A stretch of DNA of 64,000 bases, from assembly GCF_004803895.1 (NCBI RefSeq), contig NZ_CP021978.1, positions 1,178,001-1,242,000 on the forward strand, read 5' to 3'. Both the position numbers and the translations under genes were made by a program. How positions within the stretch are numbered: position 1 is the stretch's first letter; the number at the start of each line of letters is the position of its first letter. Of this stretch, positions 8,297-16,673 are shown piece by piece. The notes under the pieces were generated by a model that did not search any database, was not told where the DNA came from, and was given only the letters and a program-made list of their open reading frames with translations. This stretch comes from Streptomyces hawaiiensis (lineage in GTDB: Bacteria; Actinomycetota; Actinomycetes; Streptomycetales; Streptomycetaceae).

Positions 8297-8869
8297 TCAG
8301 AGTGCGGTGGGGAGCGTCTGCCAGAGGTGCGGCCGGTCGCGAGCCGCCGTGAGGGCGTCCAGTACGACCGGATGCGGTGCAGCATACAAGACTGGATAGT
8401 CCAGTTCATTGGACGCGGGATCGGGCAGGAAGGCGAGCCGCTCACCGTCGAGGGAGAACTGGGCATCGACACCGGGCTTGTTGCCCCGGGGGTCCTGCCG
8501 GTGCCAGCCCCCGTTGAACCGCACGGCGACGAGCCCGTGCACCTCGTCGAACTTCTGGTAGCACAGCGCGGTGGGGATGTCCTCGGCCCGCAGCAGCGCG
8601 GCCAGCGCGTGGGCCTTGGCGTAGCAGATGCCGGTGCGCTGCTCCAGGACGTCGGAGGCACGCCAGGTGACGCGGAGATCGCCGGAGTCCTGTGAGTGCG
8701 GGATGGTGTCGCGTACGAATTCGAAGGCCACCCGCGCATATTCATACGAGTTAGCCGCCCCGTCGGCGAGCTTCGCCGCTGTCTCGCGCACGAGCGGGTG
8801 GTGATGGTCGATCGCCTCATCGGCGGCCAGGTAGGCCGAGAGGTCGGGAGTTTCCTGGATCAGCTGCAT
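8297..8869 (-). CDS. Transglutaminase-like cysteine protease family protein
   Basis: A 190-residue cytosolic protein of the transglutaminase-like superfamily. The Cys-His-Asp triad is visible: C82 in RTGICYAKAHA, H111 in DEVHGLVAV and D126 in RQDPRG. Members act as peptidases or amidases on unknown substrates. The frame continues upstream, but ATG 8869 (MQLIQETPDLSAYL) gives the family N-terminus. It is followed after 12 bases by the B3/B4 protein gene, so a two-gene operon is likely. Confidence 0.88.
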   Translation of the reverse strand: MQLIQETPDLSAYLAADEAIDHHHPLVRETAAKLADGAANSYEYARVAFEFVRDTIPHSQDSGDLRVTWRASDVLEQRTGICYAKAHALAALLRAEDIPTALCYQKFDEVHGLVAVRFNGGWHRQDPRGNKPGVDAQFSLDGERLAFLPDPASNELDYPVLYAAPHPVVLDALTAARDRPHLWQTLPTAL

Positions 8870-8970
8870 GCGGCAGAGCGTAGGGCGAGACCCTCTCCGG
8901 GGCAATCGATTTACGCTCTACCGCATACTTATGCGCATCGGAGGTCTGCGGATGGTCGGCGACGACGGCC

Positions 8971-10041
8971 CTAGCGGGCCATCTCCTCCTTCAGCGCCGC
9001 CAGGAACGCGTCCACGTCGTCCTCGGTCGTGTCGAAGGCGCACATCCAGCGGACGTCGCCCGCGGCCTCGTCCCAGAAGTAGAAGCGGAACCGCTTCTGG
9101 AGGCGCTCGCTCACGTCGTGGGGCAGGCGGGCGAAGACCGCGTTGGCCTGCACCGGGTAGAGGATCTCCACACCGTGCACGGCCCGCACGCCCTCGGCGA
9201 GGCGCTGGGCCATCTCATTGGCGTGACCGGCGTTGCGCAGCCACAGGTCCCGGGCGAGCAGGGCCTCCAGCTGCACCGACACGAAGCGCATCTTGGAGGC
9301 GAGCTGCATGGACAGCTTGCGCAGGTGCTTCATGTGGCTGACGGCGTCCTGGTTGAGGACCACGACGGCCTCGCCGAACAGCGCGCCGTTCTTCGTGCCG
9401 CCCAGGGAGAGGATGTCGACGCCGGCGGCGTTGGTGAGCGTCCGCATCGGGACGTTCAGGGTGGCGGCGGCGTTGGCCAGCCGGGAGCCGTCCAGGTGCA
9501 CCTTCATGCCGTGCGCGTGGGCGTGCTCGCACAGGTCCCGTATCTCCTCCGGCGTGTAGACCGTGCCCAGTTCGGTGGCCTGGGCGATGGAGACGACCTG
9601 CGGCATCGCCCGGTGCTCGTCGTCCCAGCCGTACGCCTGCCGGTCGATCAGCTCGGGCGTGAGCTTGCCGTCGGGCGCCGGAACGGTCAGCAGCTTCAGG
9701 CCGCCGACCCGCTCCGGGGCCCCGCACTCGTCGACGTTGATGTGCGCGCTCTCGGCGCAGATCACCGCGCCCCAGCGGTCGGTGACCGCCTGGAGCGCCA
9801 CGACGTTCGCGCCGGTGCCGTTGAAGACCGGGAACGCCTCGGCCGTGGGTCCGAAGTGGCTGCGGATCACCTGCTGGAGGTTCTCGGTGTACGCGTCCTC
9901 GCCGTACGCGACCTGGTGCCCGCCGTTGGCCAGGGCCAGGGCGGCGAGGACCTCCGGGTGGGCCCCGGCGTAGTTGTCGCTCGCGAAACCGCGGACCTCG
10001 GGGTCGTGATGACGGCGGGCGTCGGTCTTCGGCGGGTTCAC
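8971..10041 (-). CDS. ltaE: Low-specificity threonine aldolase
   Basis: A 356-residue PLP-dependent beta-eliminating lyase that should cleave L-threonine or L-allo-threonine to glycine and acetaldehyde. The PLP lysine is K217 in SLGGTKNGA, and the cofactor-binding aspartate is D184 in KVHLDGSRLANAAA. SDNYAGAHPEV and FNGTGANVVAL are the typical N-terminal blocks. The GTG start at 10041 overlaps the stop of the upstream SDR gene as GTGA, indicating translational coupling in the DUF6421-SDR-aldolase operon. The open frame extends beyond the start but overlaps the SDR gene, so it is rejected. Confidence 0.93.
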   Translation of the reverse strand: MNPPKTDARRHHDPEVRGFASDNYAGAHPEVLAALALANGGHQVAYGEDAYTENLQQVIRSHFGPTAEAFPVFNGTGANVVALQAVTDRWGAVICAESAHINVDECGAPERVGGLKLLTVPAPDGKLTPELIDRQAYGWDDEHRAMPQVVSIAQATELGTVYTPEEIRDLCEHAHAHGMKVHLDGSRLANAAATLNVPMRTLTNAAGVDILSLGGTKNGALFGEAVVVLNQDAVSHMKHLRKLSMQLASKMRFVSVQLEALLARDLWLRNAGHANEMAQRLAEGVRAVHGVEILYPVQANAVFARLPHDVSERLQKRFRFYFWDEAAGDVRWMCAFDTTEDDVDAFLAALKEEMAR

Positions 10042-10787
10042 GGCTTCTCGGTGAGCCACAGACGGTTTCCGTTCACTTCGGCGGCGGGCTTCTCCCAGAC
10101 CTTGGTGATGGCTTCGGCCAGGTCCTTGACGTCGGTGAAGCCCGCGAACTTCGCGTTGGGTCGATCGGCGCGCATCGCGTCGTGGACCAGTGCCTTCACC
10201 ACCAGGATCGCAGCAGCCGACGTCGGCCCCTCGGCGCCCCCGGCCTTGCGGAAGTAGTCCGCCATTGCCAGCGTCCACGCCTCGGCCGCCGCCTTGCCGG
10301 CCGCGTACGCGGCGTTGCCCGCGGTGGGCTTGCTGGCGCCCGCGGCGCTGATCAGCACGTACCGGCCGCGGTCGCTGCGCTGCAGCGCCTCGTGGAAGGC
10401 CAGGGAGGTGTGCTGCACGGTGCGCACGAGCAGCATCTCCAGGAAGTCCCAGTCGTCGAGGCTGGTCCGGGTGAAGGTCTCGCTGCCGCGCCAGCCGCCG
10501 ACGAGGTGGACCAGGCCGTCGACATGGCCGAAGTCCTTCTCGACGCGGGTGGCCCAGTCGCGGGTGGCCCCCAGGTCCAGCAGATCGACCGTGTCACCGG
10601 TGACGGTGGCGCCGCCGGTCGCATAGCTCGCCGCGTCGACCGCCTCCGCCAGCCGTTCCGGATCGTTGTCCGAGCCGATGACGGTCGCGCCCGCCTCGGC
10701 CAGCCTGAGCAGTGCGGCCCGGCCCGCGGGTCCTCCCGCTCCGGCCACCGCGATCACCGCGCCGCTGAGCGCCCCGTTCCCCGCCAT
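10038..10787 (-). CDS. SDR family NAD(P)-dependent oxidoreductase
   Basis: A 249-residue short-chain dehydrogenase/reductase. The Rossmann glycine motif is VAGAGGPAGRAAL (about 14-26), and the catalytic triad is S147, Y161 and K165 in ISAAGASKPTAGNAAYAAGKAA. It probably interconverts an alcohol and a ketone; substrate unknown. ATG 10787 has an AGGAGG ribosome site eight bases upstream and is preferred over GTG 10832, which would overlap the DUF6421 stop. The end overlaps the threonine aldolase start (GTGA). Context suggests a role next to threonine/serine breakdown, but this is inference. Confidence 0.9.
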   Translation of the reverse strand: MAGNGALSGAVIAVAGAGGPAGRAALLRLAEAGATVIGSDNDPERLAEAVDAASYATGGATVTGDTVDLLDLGATRDWATRVEKDFGHVDGLVHLVGGWRGSETFTRTSLDDWDFLEMLLVRTVQHTSLAFHEALQRSDRGRYVLISAAGASKPTAGNAAYAAGKAAAEAWTLAMADYFRKAGGAEGPTSAAAILVVKALVHDAMRADRPNAKFAGFTDVKDLAEAITKVWEKPAAEVNGNRLWLTEKP

Positions 10788-10828
10788 GGTCTTCGCCTCC
10801 TGAGCAGTGTTCTCGCTTCGCCGATCGC

Positions 10829-12226
10829 TCACGCGGCGATCCGCTCGGCGTCGTCCGCCGTGATGCCCTTGGTGGAGGCGATCACGTTCTTCAGCTTCTT
10901 GGACAGTGCCTCATAGAACATGCTCAGCGGAAACTCGTCCGGAAGCACGTCATCGACGAGTTTGCGCGGCGGCTGCGTCGTGTCCAGCGCCTCGGGGCCC
11001 TTGGCCCACTTCGAGCCCGGGTGCGGGGAGAGATAGGTGGAGACCAGCTCGTACCCGGCGAACCAGTGGACGAGCTTGGGGCGGTCGATGCCGTCGCGGT
11101 ACAGGTCCTCGATCTCGGCGCACAGCTGGTTGGTGACCTGCGGGGCGCGCTCCCAGTCGATGGTGAGCTTGTTGTCGGTCCAGCGGACGACGTCGTGCTT
11201 GTGCAGGTAGGCGAAGAGAAGCTGACCGCCGAGGCCGTCGTAGTTGCGCACCCGCTCGCCGGTGACCGGGAAGCGGAACATGCGGTCGAAAAGGACCGCG
11301 ACCTGCACGTCACGGGCCTGCGGGACGCCCTCCCCGGCCAGCTTCACCGCCTCCTTGAAGGCGGTGAGGTCGCAGCGCAGCTCCTCCAGGCCGTACATCC
11401 AGAACGGCTGGCGCTGCTTGATCATGAACGGGTCGAAGGGCAGGTCGCCGTGGCTGTGGGTGCGGTCGTGGACCATGTCCCACAGGACGAACGCCTCCTC
11501 GCAGCGCTTCTGGTCGTGGACCATCGCGGCGACGTCCTCGGGCAGCTCCAGACCCAGGATGTCGACGGCGGCGTCGGTCACCCGGCGGAAACGGGCGGCC
11601 TCGCGGTCGCAGAAGATGCCGCCCCAGGTGAACCGCTCCGGGGCCTCGCGCACGGCGATGGTCTCGGGGAACAGGACGGCCGAGTTGGTGTCGTAGCCGG
11701 CCGTGAAGTCCTCGAACGTGATGCCGCAGAACAGCGGGTTGTCGTAGCGGGTGCGCTCCAGCTCGGCCAGCCAGTCCGGCCAGACCATGCGCAGCACGAC
11801 CGCCTCGAGGTTGCGGTCCGGGTTGCCGTTCTGCGTGTACATCGGGAAGACGACGAGGTGCTGGAGGCCGTCCGCGCGGCTCGCGGCGGGCTGGAAGGCC
11901 AGCAGCGAGTCGAGGAAGTCGGGCACCTGGAAGCCGCTGTCGGCCCACCGGGTCAGGTCCTTGACCAGGGCCTCGTGATAGGCCTCGTCGTGCGGGAGCA
12001 GCGGGGAGAGCTCCAGGACGGCGTCGGCGACCTGGCGGACCGCGAGCTCGGCGTCGGCCGGGTCGGGTGCGCCCTCGGCGTCGAAGTCGATCGACCCGTC
12101 CTTGGACTGCCATGGCCGGATCCGCTCCACGGCATCCTTGAGCACGGGCCATGCCGGGTGCTCCACCACCCTGGCCACGGGAGGAAGACCTTCCTCCGAA
12201 CCCACCTGCACAAGAATTTCCGTCAT
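10829..12226 (-). CDS. DUF6421 family protein
   Basis: A 465-residue soluble protein of the actinobacterial DUF6421 family; no biochemical function is established. It contains a His/Asp-rich central stretch (VLWDMVHDRTHSHGDLPFDPFMIKQRQPFWMYGLEELRCDLTAF), which resembles a metal site and makes a metal-dependent hydrolase or oxygenase plausible, but this is inference. It is the first gene of an operon with an SDR and a threonine aldolase, 41 bases before the SDR start. ATG 12226 follows GGAAGGTGG. The upstream region, shared with the divergent GDPD gene, has a GTAT/ATAC dyad. Confidence 0.85.
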   Translation of the reverse strand: MTEILVQVGSEEGLPPVARVVEHPAWPVLKDAVERIRPWQSKDGSIDFDAEGAPDPADAELAVRQVADAVLELSPLLPHDEAYHEALVKDLTRWADSGFQVPDFLDSLLAFQPAASRADGLQHLVVFPMYTQNGNPDRNLEAVVLRMVWPDWLAELERTRYDNPLFCGITFEDFTAGYDTNSAVLFPETIAVREAPERFTWGGIFCDREAARFRRVTDAAVDILGLELPEDVAAMVHDQKRCEEAFVLWDMVHDRTHSHGDLPFDPFMIKQRQPFWMYGLEELRCDLTAFKEAVKLAGEGVPQARDVQVAVLFDRMFRFPVTGERVRNYDGLGGQLLFAYLHKHDVVRWTDNKLTIDWERAPQVTNQLCAEIEDLYRDGIDRPKLVHWFAGYELVSTYLSPHPGSKWAKGPEALDTTQPPRKLVDDVLPDEFPLSMFYEALSKKLKNVIASTKGITADDAERIAA

Positions 12227-12253
12227 GTCCCACCTTCCACGGGAGAATCTCAC

Positions 12254-12270
12254 GTATGCAGACCGTATAC
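12254..12270. promoter_or_regulatory. GntR-like dyad GTATGC-N5-GTATAC
   Basis: A near-perfect inverted repeat (5 of 6 base pairs match around AGACC) 28-44 bases upstream of the DUF6421 operon. GTAT/ATAC half-sites are typical of several GntR-family operators. The regulator is unknown. Confidence 0.35.
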
Positions 12271-12476
12271 ACACGAGGTTCCTCCCAGCAAGGGCGAACC
12301 CGGGAAATTATCCTGCCTCACCCTGCCCTTCACCGCACTTTTTCCTGTCGGTCACGCTTCTGCCCGGATGTGCGGCGACCATGCCCTCACTCTCTGCACA
12401 GGGCGGGCCCAGGCGATACGGTCAGGGGGGCCTGTCCGGCCCCCACTGCCGCCTGTCGACGGAAGAGAGTCGCGTC

Positions 12477-13160
12477 TTGAACTTCCTCACCATCGGTCAC
12501 CGCGGAGTCATGGGTGTGGAGCCCGAGAACACCCTCCGGTCCTTCGTCGCCGCCCAGGAGGCGGGTCTCGACGCCATCGAACTCGACCTGCATCTGAGCA
12601 AGGACGGCGCGCTCGTCGTCATGCACGACACGGATGTGGACCGCACGACCGACGGCACCGGGCCGATCGCCGAGAAGACCCTCTCCGAGCTGCGGGCCCT
12701 GGACGCGGGCCGGGGCGAGCGGGTCCCGGTCTTCGACGAGGTGCTGGAGGCCGTCCAGTCGCCGCTCCAGGCGGAGATCAAGGACGTGCAGGCGGCGCGG
12801 GCCCTGGCCGAGGTGATGAACCGGCGAGGGCTGGCAGGCCGCGTGGAGGTGTCCTCGTTCCACGACGAGGCGATCGCCGAGATCAAGCCGCTGGTGCCGG
12901 GCGTGCGCACCGCGCTGATCGCCAGCCGCTACGGCACCGACATCGTCGACCGCGCCGTGCAGGCCGGTGCCGAGACCGTCTGCCTGAACATCCGTCGGCT
13001 CACCCTGGAGATCGTGGAGCGGGCCCGCAAGGCCGACCTGAAGATCATCGGCTGGGTGGTGAACACGCAGGATCAACTGCGTCTGGTCCGGGCGTTCGGC
13101 CTGGACGGCGCGACCACCGACCACCCGGACATCAAGCGCACGGGCCGGTTCACGGCCTAG
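12477..13160 (+). CDS. Glycerophosphodiester phosphodiesterase
   Basis: A 227-residue GDPD TIM-barrel enzyme that hydrolyses glycerophosphodiesters to glycerol-3-phosphate and an alcohol. Motifs are IGHRGVMGVEPENTLRSF (catalytic His and metal Glu), AIELDLHLSKDGALVVMHDTDVDRTTDGTG (metal ligands and second catalytic His) and the C-terminal WVVNTQDQLRLVRAFGLDGATTDHPD. The length matches cytosolic UgpQ-type enzymes, with no signal peptide. The start is TTG 12477, supported by GGAAGAGAG seven bases upstream; the long open frame ahead of it lacks family similarity. Confidence 0.92.
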   Translation: MNFLTIGHRGVMGVEPENTLRSFVAAQEAGLDAIELDLHLSKDGALVVMHDTDVDRTTDGTGPIAEKTLSELRALDAGRGERVPVFDEVLEAVQSPLQAEIKDVQAARALAEVMNRRGLAGRVEVSSFHDEAIAEIKPLVPGVRTALIASRYGTDIVDRAVQAGAETVCLNIRRLTLEIVERARKADLKIIGWVVNTQDQLRLVRAFGLDGATTDHPDIKRTGRFTA

Positions 13161-13183
13161 AGGCCGTGTCGCGGACACGACCT
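13161..13183. terminator. Hairpin between convergent genes
   Basis: Stem AGGCCGTGTC / GACACGACCT around GCG with one mismatch, lying immediately after the GDPD stop and before the end of the convergent acetyltransferase gene. Confidence 0.5.
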
Positions 13184-13188
13184 AGTGT

Positions 13189-13728
13189 CTACGGGAGTTC
13201 CTTCACCAGCAGTTCGAACATCAGGTCGTCGCGCTGCGGAACGCCGAAGCGCTCGTCGCCGTACGGGAACGGGGTCGTCCGTCCCGTACGGCGGTAGCCG
13301 CGCCGCTCGTACCAGGCGATGAGGTCGTCGCGGACGGAGATCACGGTCATCTGCATCTCCTTCACGCCCCAGGTTTCGCGGGCCTGCCGCTCCGCCTCCG
13401 CGATGATCACCTTGCCGAGCCCCGCGCCCTGGAGCCGGGGGCTGACGGCGAACATCCCGAAGTAGGCGTTCTCGCCCTGGTGCTCCAGCTGGCAGCAGGC
13501 GACGATCCTGCCGTCCCGCTCCACCGTCAGGAGTCGGCTGTCGGGCGCCTTGATGACCTCCAGCACACCCTCCGGGTCGGTCCGCTGCCCTTCGAGGATG
13601 TCCGCCTCGGTGGTCCACCCGGCCCGGCTGTCGTCGCCCCGGTACGCCGACTCGATCAGCGCGACCAGCTCGGCCACGTCGGCGTCCGTGGCGTCCCGGA
13701 AGGTCAGTGCGGTGGCGGCGGTCTCCAT
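13189..13728 (-). CDS. GNAT family N-acetyltransferase
   Basis: A 179-residue GNAT acetyltransferase. The acetyl-CoA pyrophosphate motif is VSPRLQGAGLGKVIIAEAE (Q/R-x-x-G-x-G/A), preceded by YFGMFAV and followed by MQMTVISVRDDLIAWYERRGYRRTGRTTPFPYGDERFG, a standard GNAT C-terminus. Substrate unknown. ATG 13728 has a GGAG site. It is divergent from a small VOC gene 71 bases away. Confidence 0.9.
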   Translation of the reverse strand: METAATALTFRDATDADVAELVALIESAYRGDDSRAGWTTEADILEGQRTDPEGVLEVIKAPDSRLLTVERDGRIVACCQLEHQGENAYFGMFAVSPRLQGAGLGKVIIAEAERQARETWGVKEMQMTVISVRDDLIAWYERRGYRRTGRTTPFPYGDERFGVPQRDDLMFELLVKELP

Positions 13729-13799
13729 GGGCGTACGTCTCCGTTGTAGGGCGCGGCTCGGGCAGGGACGAGCGTAACGCCGCCACTAAGCTCCGCCGC

Positions 13800-14192
13800 A
13801 TGGTGCATGTACTCAGCAGCCGGATCCTGCTCCGCCCCACCGACCCCGAGCGGTCCCGTGCCTTCTACGGTGAGCAGCTCGGCCTCGCCGTCTACCGCGA
13901 GTTCGGCACGGGAGCGGAGCGCGGCACGGTCTTCTTCATGGGCGGCGGCTTCCTCGAGGTCTCGGGCCGGTCCCAGACGCCCCCGGCGCCCGCCGTACGC
14001 CTGTGGCTGCAGGTCGACGACGTGACGGCGGCGCAGGAGGAACTGCGGGCGAAGGGCGTGGAGATCGTGCGGCCGCCGGTGAGGGAGCCCTGGGGGCTGG
14101 TCGAGATGTGGATCGCGGATCCGGACGGGACGCCGATCGTGCTGGTGGAGGTGCCGGCCGACCACCCGATGCGCTATCGGCCGGGCATCTGA
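13800..14192 (+). CDS. VOC family protein (glyoxalase/bleomycin-resistance fold)
   Basis: A 130-residue single-module vicinal oxygen chelate protein. It begins LSSRILLRPTDPERSRAFYGEQLGLAVYREFG and ends WGLVEMWIADPDGTPIVLVEVP, with the usual beta-alpha-beta-beta-beta arrangement; the metal-ligand glutamates lie in FLEVSG and the final IVLVEVP strand. It may act as a metal-dependent lyase, a dioxygenase fragment or a drug-binding protein; the substrate cannot be deduced. ATG 13800. The 3' end overlaps by 19 bases the convergent acetyltransferase-like gene. Confidence 0.88.
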   Translation: MVHVLSSRILLRPTDPERSRAFYGEQLGLAVYREFGTGAERGTVFFMGGGFLEVSGRSQTPPAPAVRLWLQVDDVTAAQEELRAKGVEIVRPPVREPWGLVEMWIADPDGTPIVLVEVPADHPMRYRPGI

Positions 14193-14569
14193 GGCCGGCC
14201 GGGGCGGTGCTCCCAGCCCCGTTCGGTGGGGGTGAGTTCGCGAAAGCCCGCGCCGTGCAGAAGGTCGGTCATGGCGCTGTCGGCGGCCGATTCGTAGGCC
14301 ACGAGCCGGTCCACGCCGCACAGCCTGAGCCAGTGGGCGGCCCGGGCGAGCAACCGGTGCTCCAGGCTGGTGCCGTGCTGCGCGGGGTCGATGTGCGGGT
14401 TGCCGATGTCGGCGAGGTCCGCGGCACGGGCGTGGTGTTCCGGGCGGGCCTGGGCCGTGTCGATCTCGACGAAGCCGAGGGTCTCCCCCTCGGACCGGTC
14501 CGTGAAGCGGGTGCCGCACTCCCCCAGCGTGCGCTCGCCCGTGACACCCGGCCGGGCGGGCGCGGGCAT
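14174..14569 (-). CDS. Short GNAT-like acetyltransferase
   Basis: A 131-residue protein resembling the acetyl-CoA-binding half of GNAT enzymes: ADIGNPHIDPAQHGTSLEHRLLARAAHWLRLCGVDRLVAYESAADSAMTDLLHGAGFRELTPTERGW reads like motif A through motif B. It is shorter than typical GNATs (150-180 residues), so the N-terminal strands may be reduced. ATG 14569 has a GGAGG ribosome site; the upstream extension of the frame is rejected. Function unknown beyond acyl transfer. The stop lies inside the 3' end of the convergent VOC gene. Confidence 0.72.
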   Translation of the reverse strand: MPAPARPGVTGERTLGECGTRFTDRSEGETLGFVEIDTAQARPEHHARAADLADIGNPHIDPAQHGTSLEHRLLARAAHWLRLCGVDRLVAYESAADSAMTDLLHGAGFRELTPTERGWEHRPGRPQMPGR

Positions 14570-14753
14570 GGGGTACCTCCGGGCAGGGTGAAGGAGCCGG
14601 TGGCCGCCACGCGGTGCGGTACGGGTTGAGGGTAGGTCGGGCCCGCGGCGGCACACCAGTGGGTTTCCCCGGATGGCAGGGAGCCCGGGGGGCGGCTTAG
14701 CGTGCTGGAGGGGGACCCGGGGGCCTGCCCCCGCCGCTCGCGGAAGGAACGCC

Positions 14754-15515
14754 ATGAAGCTCGACGCACCGGTGACCGGCGGCCCCTGCTGGACCGAGCT
14801 GGGGACCGGCGACCTGGACGCGGCCCGGCGGTTCTACACGCGGCTGTTCGGCTGGCGTCCCGAGACCGACGCGCGTCAGGAGGCCGGCGGCTACACCGTC
14901 GCGCACCTCGGGGACGCGGCCGTGGCCGCGCTCGCCCCGCTGTACCAGCCGTCGCAGCCCGTCGCCTGGAACGTGTCGTTCGCGGTGACCGACGCGGACG
15001 CCACCGCCCGCGCGGTGACCGAGGCGGGCGGGACGCTGCTGCTCGGCCCGACGGACGTGTTCGACATGGGCCGGTTCGCGGTGGCCGCCGATCCGGGCGG
15101 TGCCGTGTTCCAGCTGTGGCAGGCGGGAACCTTCCCGGGCGCCGGACTGTTCAACGCGCCCGGTTCGCTGGGCTGGGTGGAGCTGATGACGCGGGATCCG
15201 GAAGGGGCCGTGTCCTTCTACACGCGGGTGTTCGGCTGGACGGTCGCCCCGTCGGACCGCTACACCCAGTGGGGCATCGGCGGCGCGGACTTCGGCGGCA
15301 TGGTGACGATGGACGACAAGTTCCCGCCCGAGGTGCCGGCGCACTGGCTGCCGTACTTCGCCGTGGCCGACGTGGACGACACGACCGCCGTCGTCCAGCG
15401 CCACGGCACGGTCCTGATGGTGCCCACCTCCGTGCCCGACGGGCCGCGCATCGCGGTGCTGCGGGACCCGCAGGGGGCGATGTTCGGTGTGTACCGGGCG
15501 GACTACGAGAGCTGA
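14754..15515 (+). CDS. Two-module VOC family protein
   Basis: A 253-residue protein made of two VOC modules. Module 1 runs from PCWTELGTGDLDAARRFYTRLFGWRPE to GGAVFQLWQAG, and module 2 from LGWVELMTRDPEGAVSFYTRVFGWTV to DPQGAMFGVYRADY. This arrangement is common in actinobacterial glyoxalase-like proteins, some linked to antibiotic or metabolite binding (CFP30B-like); the substrate is unknown. ATG 14754 follows GGAAGGA. It is a separate transcription unit from the acetyltransferase-like gene, which points away from it. Confidence 0.9.
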   Translation: MKLDAPVTGGPCWTELGTGDLDAARRFYTRLFGWRPETDARQEAGGYTVAHLGDAAVAALAPLYQPSQPVAWNVSFAVTDADATARAVTEAGGTLLLGPTDVFDMGRFAVAADPGGAVFQLWQAGTFPGAGLFNAPGSLGWVELMTRDPEGAVSFYTRVFGWTVAPSDRYTQWGIGGADFGGMVTMDDKFPPEVPAHWLPYFAVADVDDTTAVVQRHGTVLMVPTSVPDGPRIAVLRDPQGAMFGVYRADYES

Positions 15516-15547
15516 GACGACGGTGTGACGCCGGGGCGGGGCCCGGC

Positions 15548-15578
15548 TTGCGCTGAAGTGCGCTCCAGCTCCTAGCGT
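15548..15578 (+). promoter_or_regulatory. MerR-type promoter with 19-base spacer
   Basis: The -35 TTGCGC (15548-15553) and -10 TAGCGT (15573-15578) are separated by exactly 19 bases. The spacer region contains the dyad GCTGAAG-TGCG-CTCCAGC (6 of 7 pairs). Overlong spacers with a central dyad are the signature of promoters activated by MerR-family regulators. Position fits the aldo/keto reductase start at 15610. No merR gene is nearby. Confidence 0.6.
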
Positions 15579-15609
15579 CCCCCGTACGACCTGCCCGAAG
15601 GGGACGAGA

Positions 15610-16662
15610 GTGCGTTACACACTGTTCGGCAAGACCGGTCTGCGCGTGAGCGAGCTGAGCCTCGGCGCGATGACCATCGGCGACGACTGGGGCTGGGGCG
15701 CCGGCAAGGAGGCCAGCGCCCGGATCGTCGACGCCTACGCGGAGGCGGGCGGCAACTTCATCGACACCGCCAACAACTACACCGACGGCAGCTCGGAACG
15801 GATCCTCGGGGAGCTGCTCGCGGGCCGGCGCGACACGTTCGTGCTGGCCAGCAAGTACACCTGCGCGATCCGCGACGGTGACGTCAACGCCGCGGGCAAC
15901 CACCGCAAGAACCTGGTCCAGTCGGTGGAGGCGAGCCTTCGGCGGCTGCGCACCGACCGGCTGGACGTGCTGTGGGTGCACGCCCGGGACAACTTCACAC
16001 CGGTCGAGGAGGTCATGCGGGCCCTGGACGACCTCATGCGCACCGGCAAGGTGCTGTACGTCGGTGTCTCGGACTGGCCCGCCTGGGAGATCGCCCAGGC
16101 CAACACCCTGGCGGAGCTGCGGGGCTGGACCGCGTTCGCCGGTTCGCAGCTGCGCTACAGCCTGCTGGAACGGACCCCGGAGCGCGAACTGCTCCCGCAG
16201 GCCCGGGCGTTCGACCTGGCCGTGCTGGCGTGGGCGCCGCTCGCGGCCGGGAAGCTCACCGGCAAGTACCGCAGGGGTGAGGCGGGGCGTCTTGACGCCA
16301 CGGGCGGGGACACCGACCCACGTGAGGAGGCGGTGATCAGCGCCGTGCTGGAGGTCGCCGAGCAGGGCGGCTGGAGTCCGGCCCAGGTCGCCCTGGCCTG
16401 GCTGCTGGCCCGGCCGGGCAACGTGGTGCCGATCATCGCGGCGACCAAAGTAAGCCAGCTCGCCGACAATCTGGGCAGTGTCGACGTCCGCCTCGACTCG
16501 GACGCCCTCGCCCGGCTCGACGAGGTGAGCGCGGTGCCGCTCGGTTTCCCGCACGACTTCGTCCGCGAGCCGGCCATCACCCGGAACATCTACGGCGACC
16601 GCTGGACGGCGGTCGACGACCGCCGCTCCACGCATCGCCGCACGGTGCACGAGGTGCTCTGA
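15610..16662 (+). CDS. Aldo/keto reductase
   Basis: A 350-residue NADPH-dependent aldo/keto reductase. The AKR tetrad is visible: D52 and Y57 in NFIDTANNYTDG, K82 in LASKYT and H124 in LDVLWVHARDN. The NADP-binding C-terminal region is PIIAATKVSQLADNLGSVDVRL. It likely reduces aldehydes or ketones arising from oxidative or electrophile stress, and the MerR-type promoter just upstream agrees with inducible expression. GTG 15610 is preceded by GGGGACGAG. A 12-base gap separates its stop from the end of the convergent MarR gene. Confidence 0.93.
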   Translation: MRYTLFGKTGLRVSELSLGAMTIGDDWGWGAGKEASARIVDAYAEAGGNFIDTANNYTDGSSERILGELLAGRRDTFVLASKYTCAIRDGDVNAAGNHRKNLVQSVEASLRRLRTDRLDVLWVHARDNFTPVEEVMRALDDLMRTGKVLYVGVSDWPAWEIAQANTLAELRGWTAFAGSQLRYSLLERTPERELLPQARAFDLAVLAWAPLAAGKLTGKYRRGEAGRLDATGGDTDPREEAVISAVLEVAEQGGWSPAQVALAWLLARPGNVVPIIAATKVSQLADNLGSVDVRLDSDALARLDEVSAVPLGFPHDFVREPAITRNIYGDRWTAVDDRRSTHRRTVHEVL

Positions 16663-16673
16663 CCGGTGACCGG

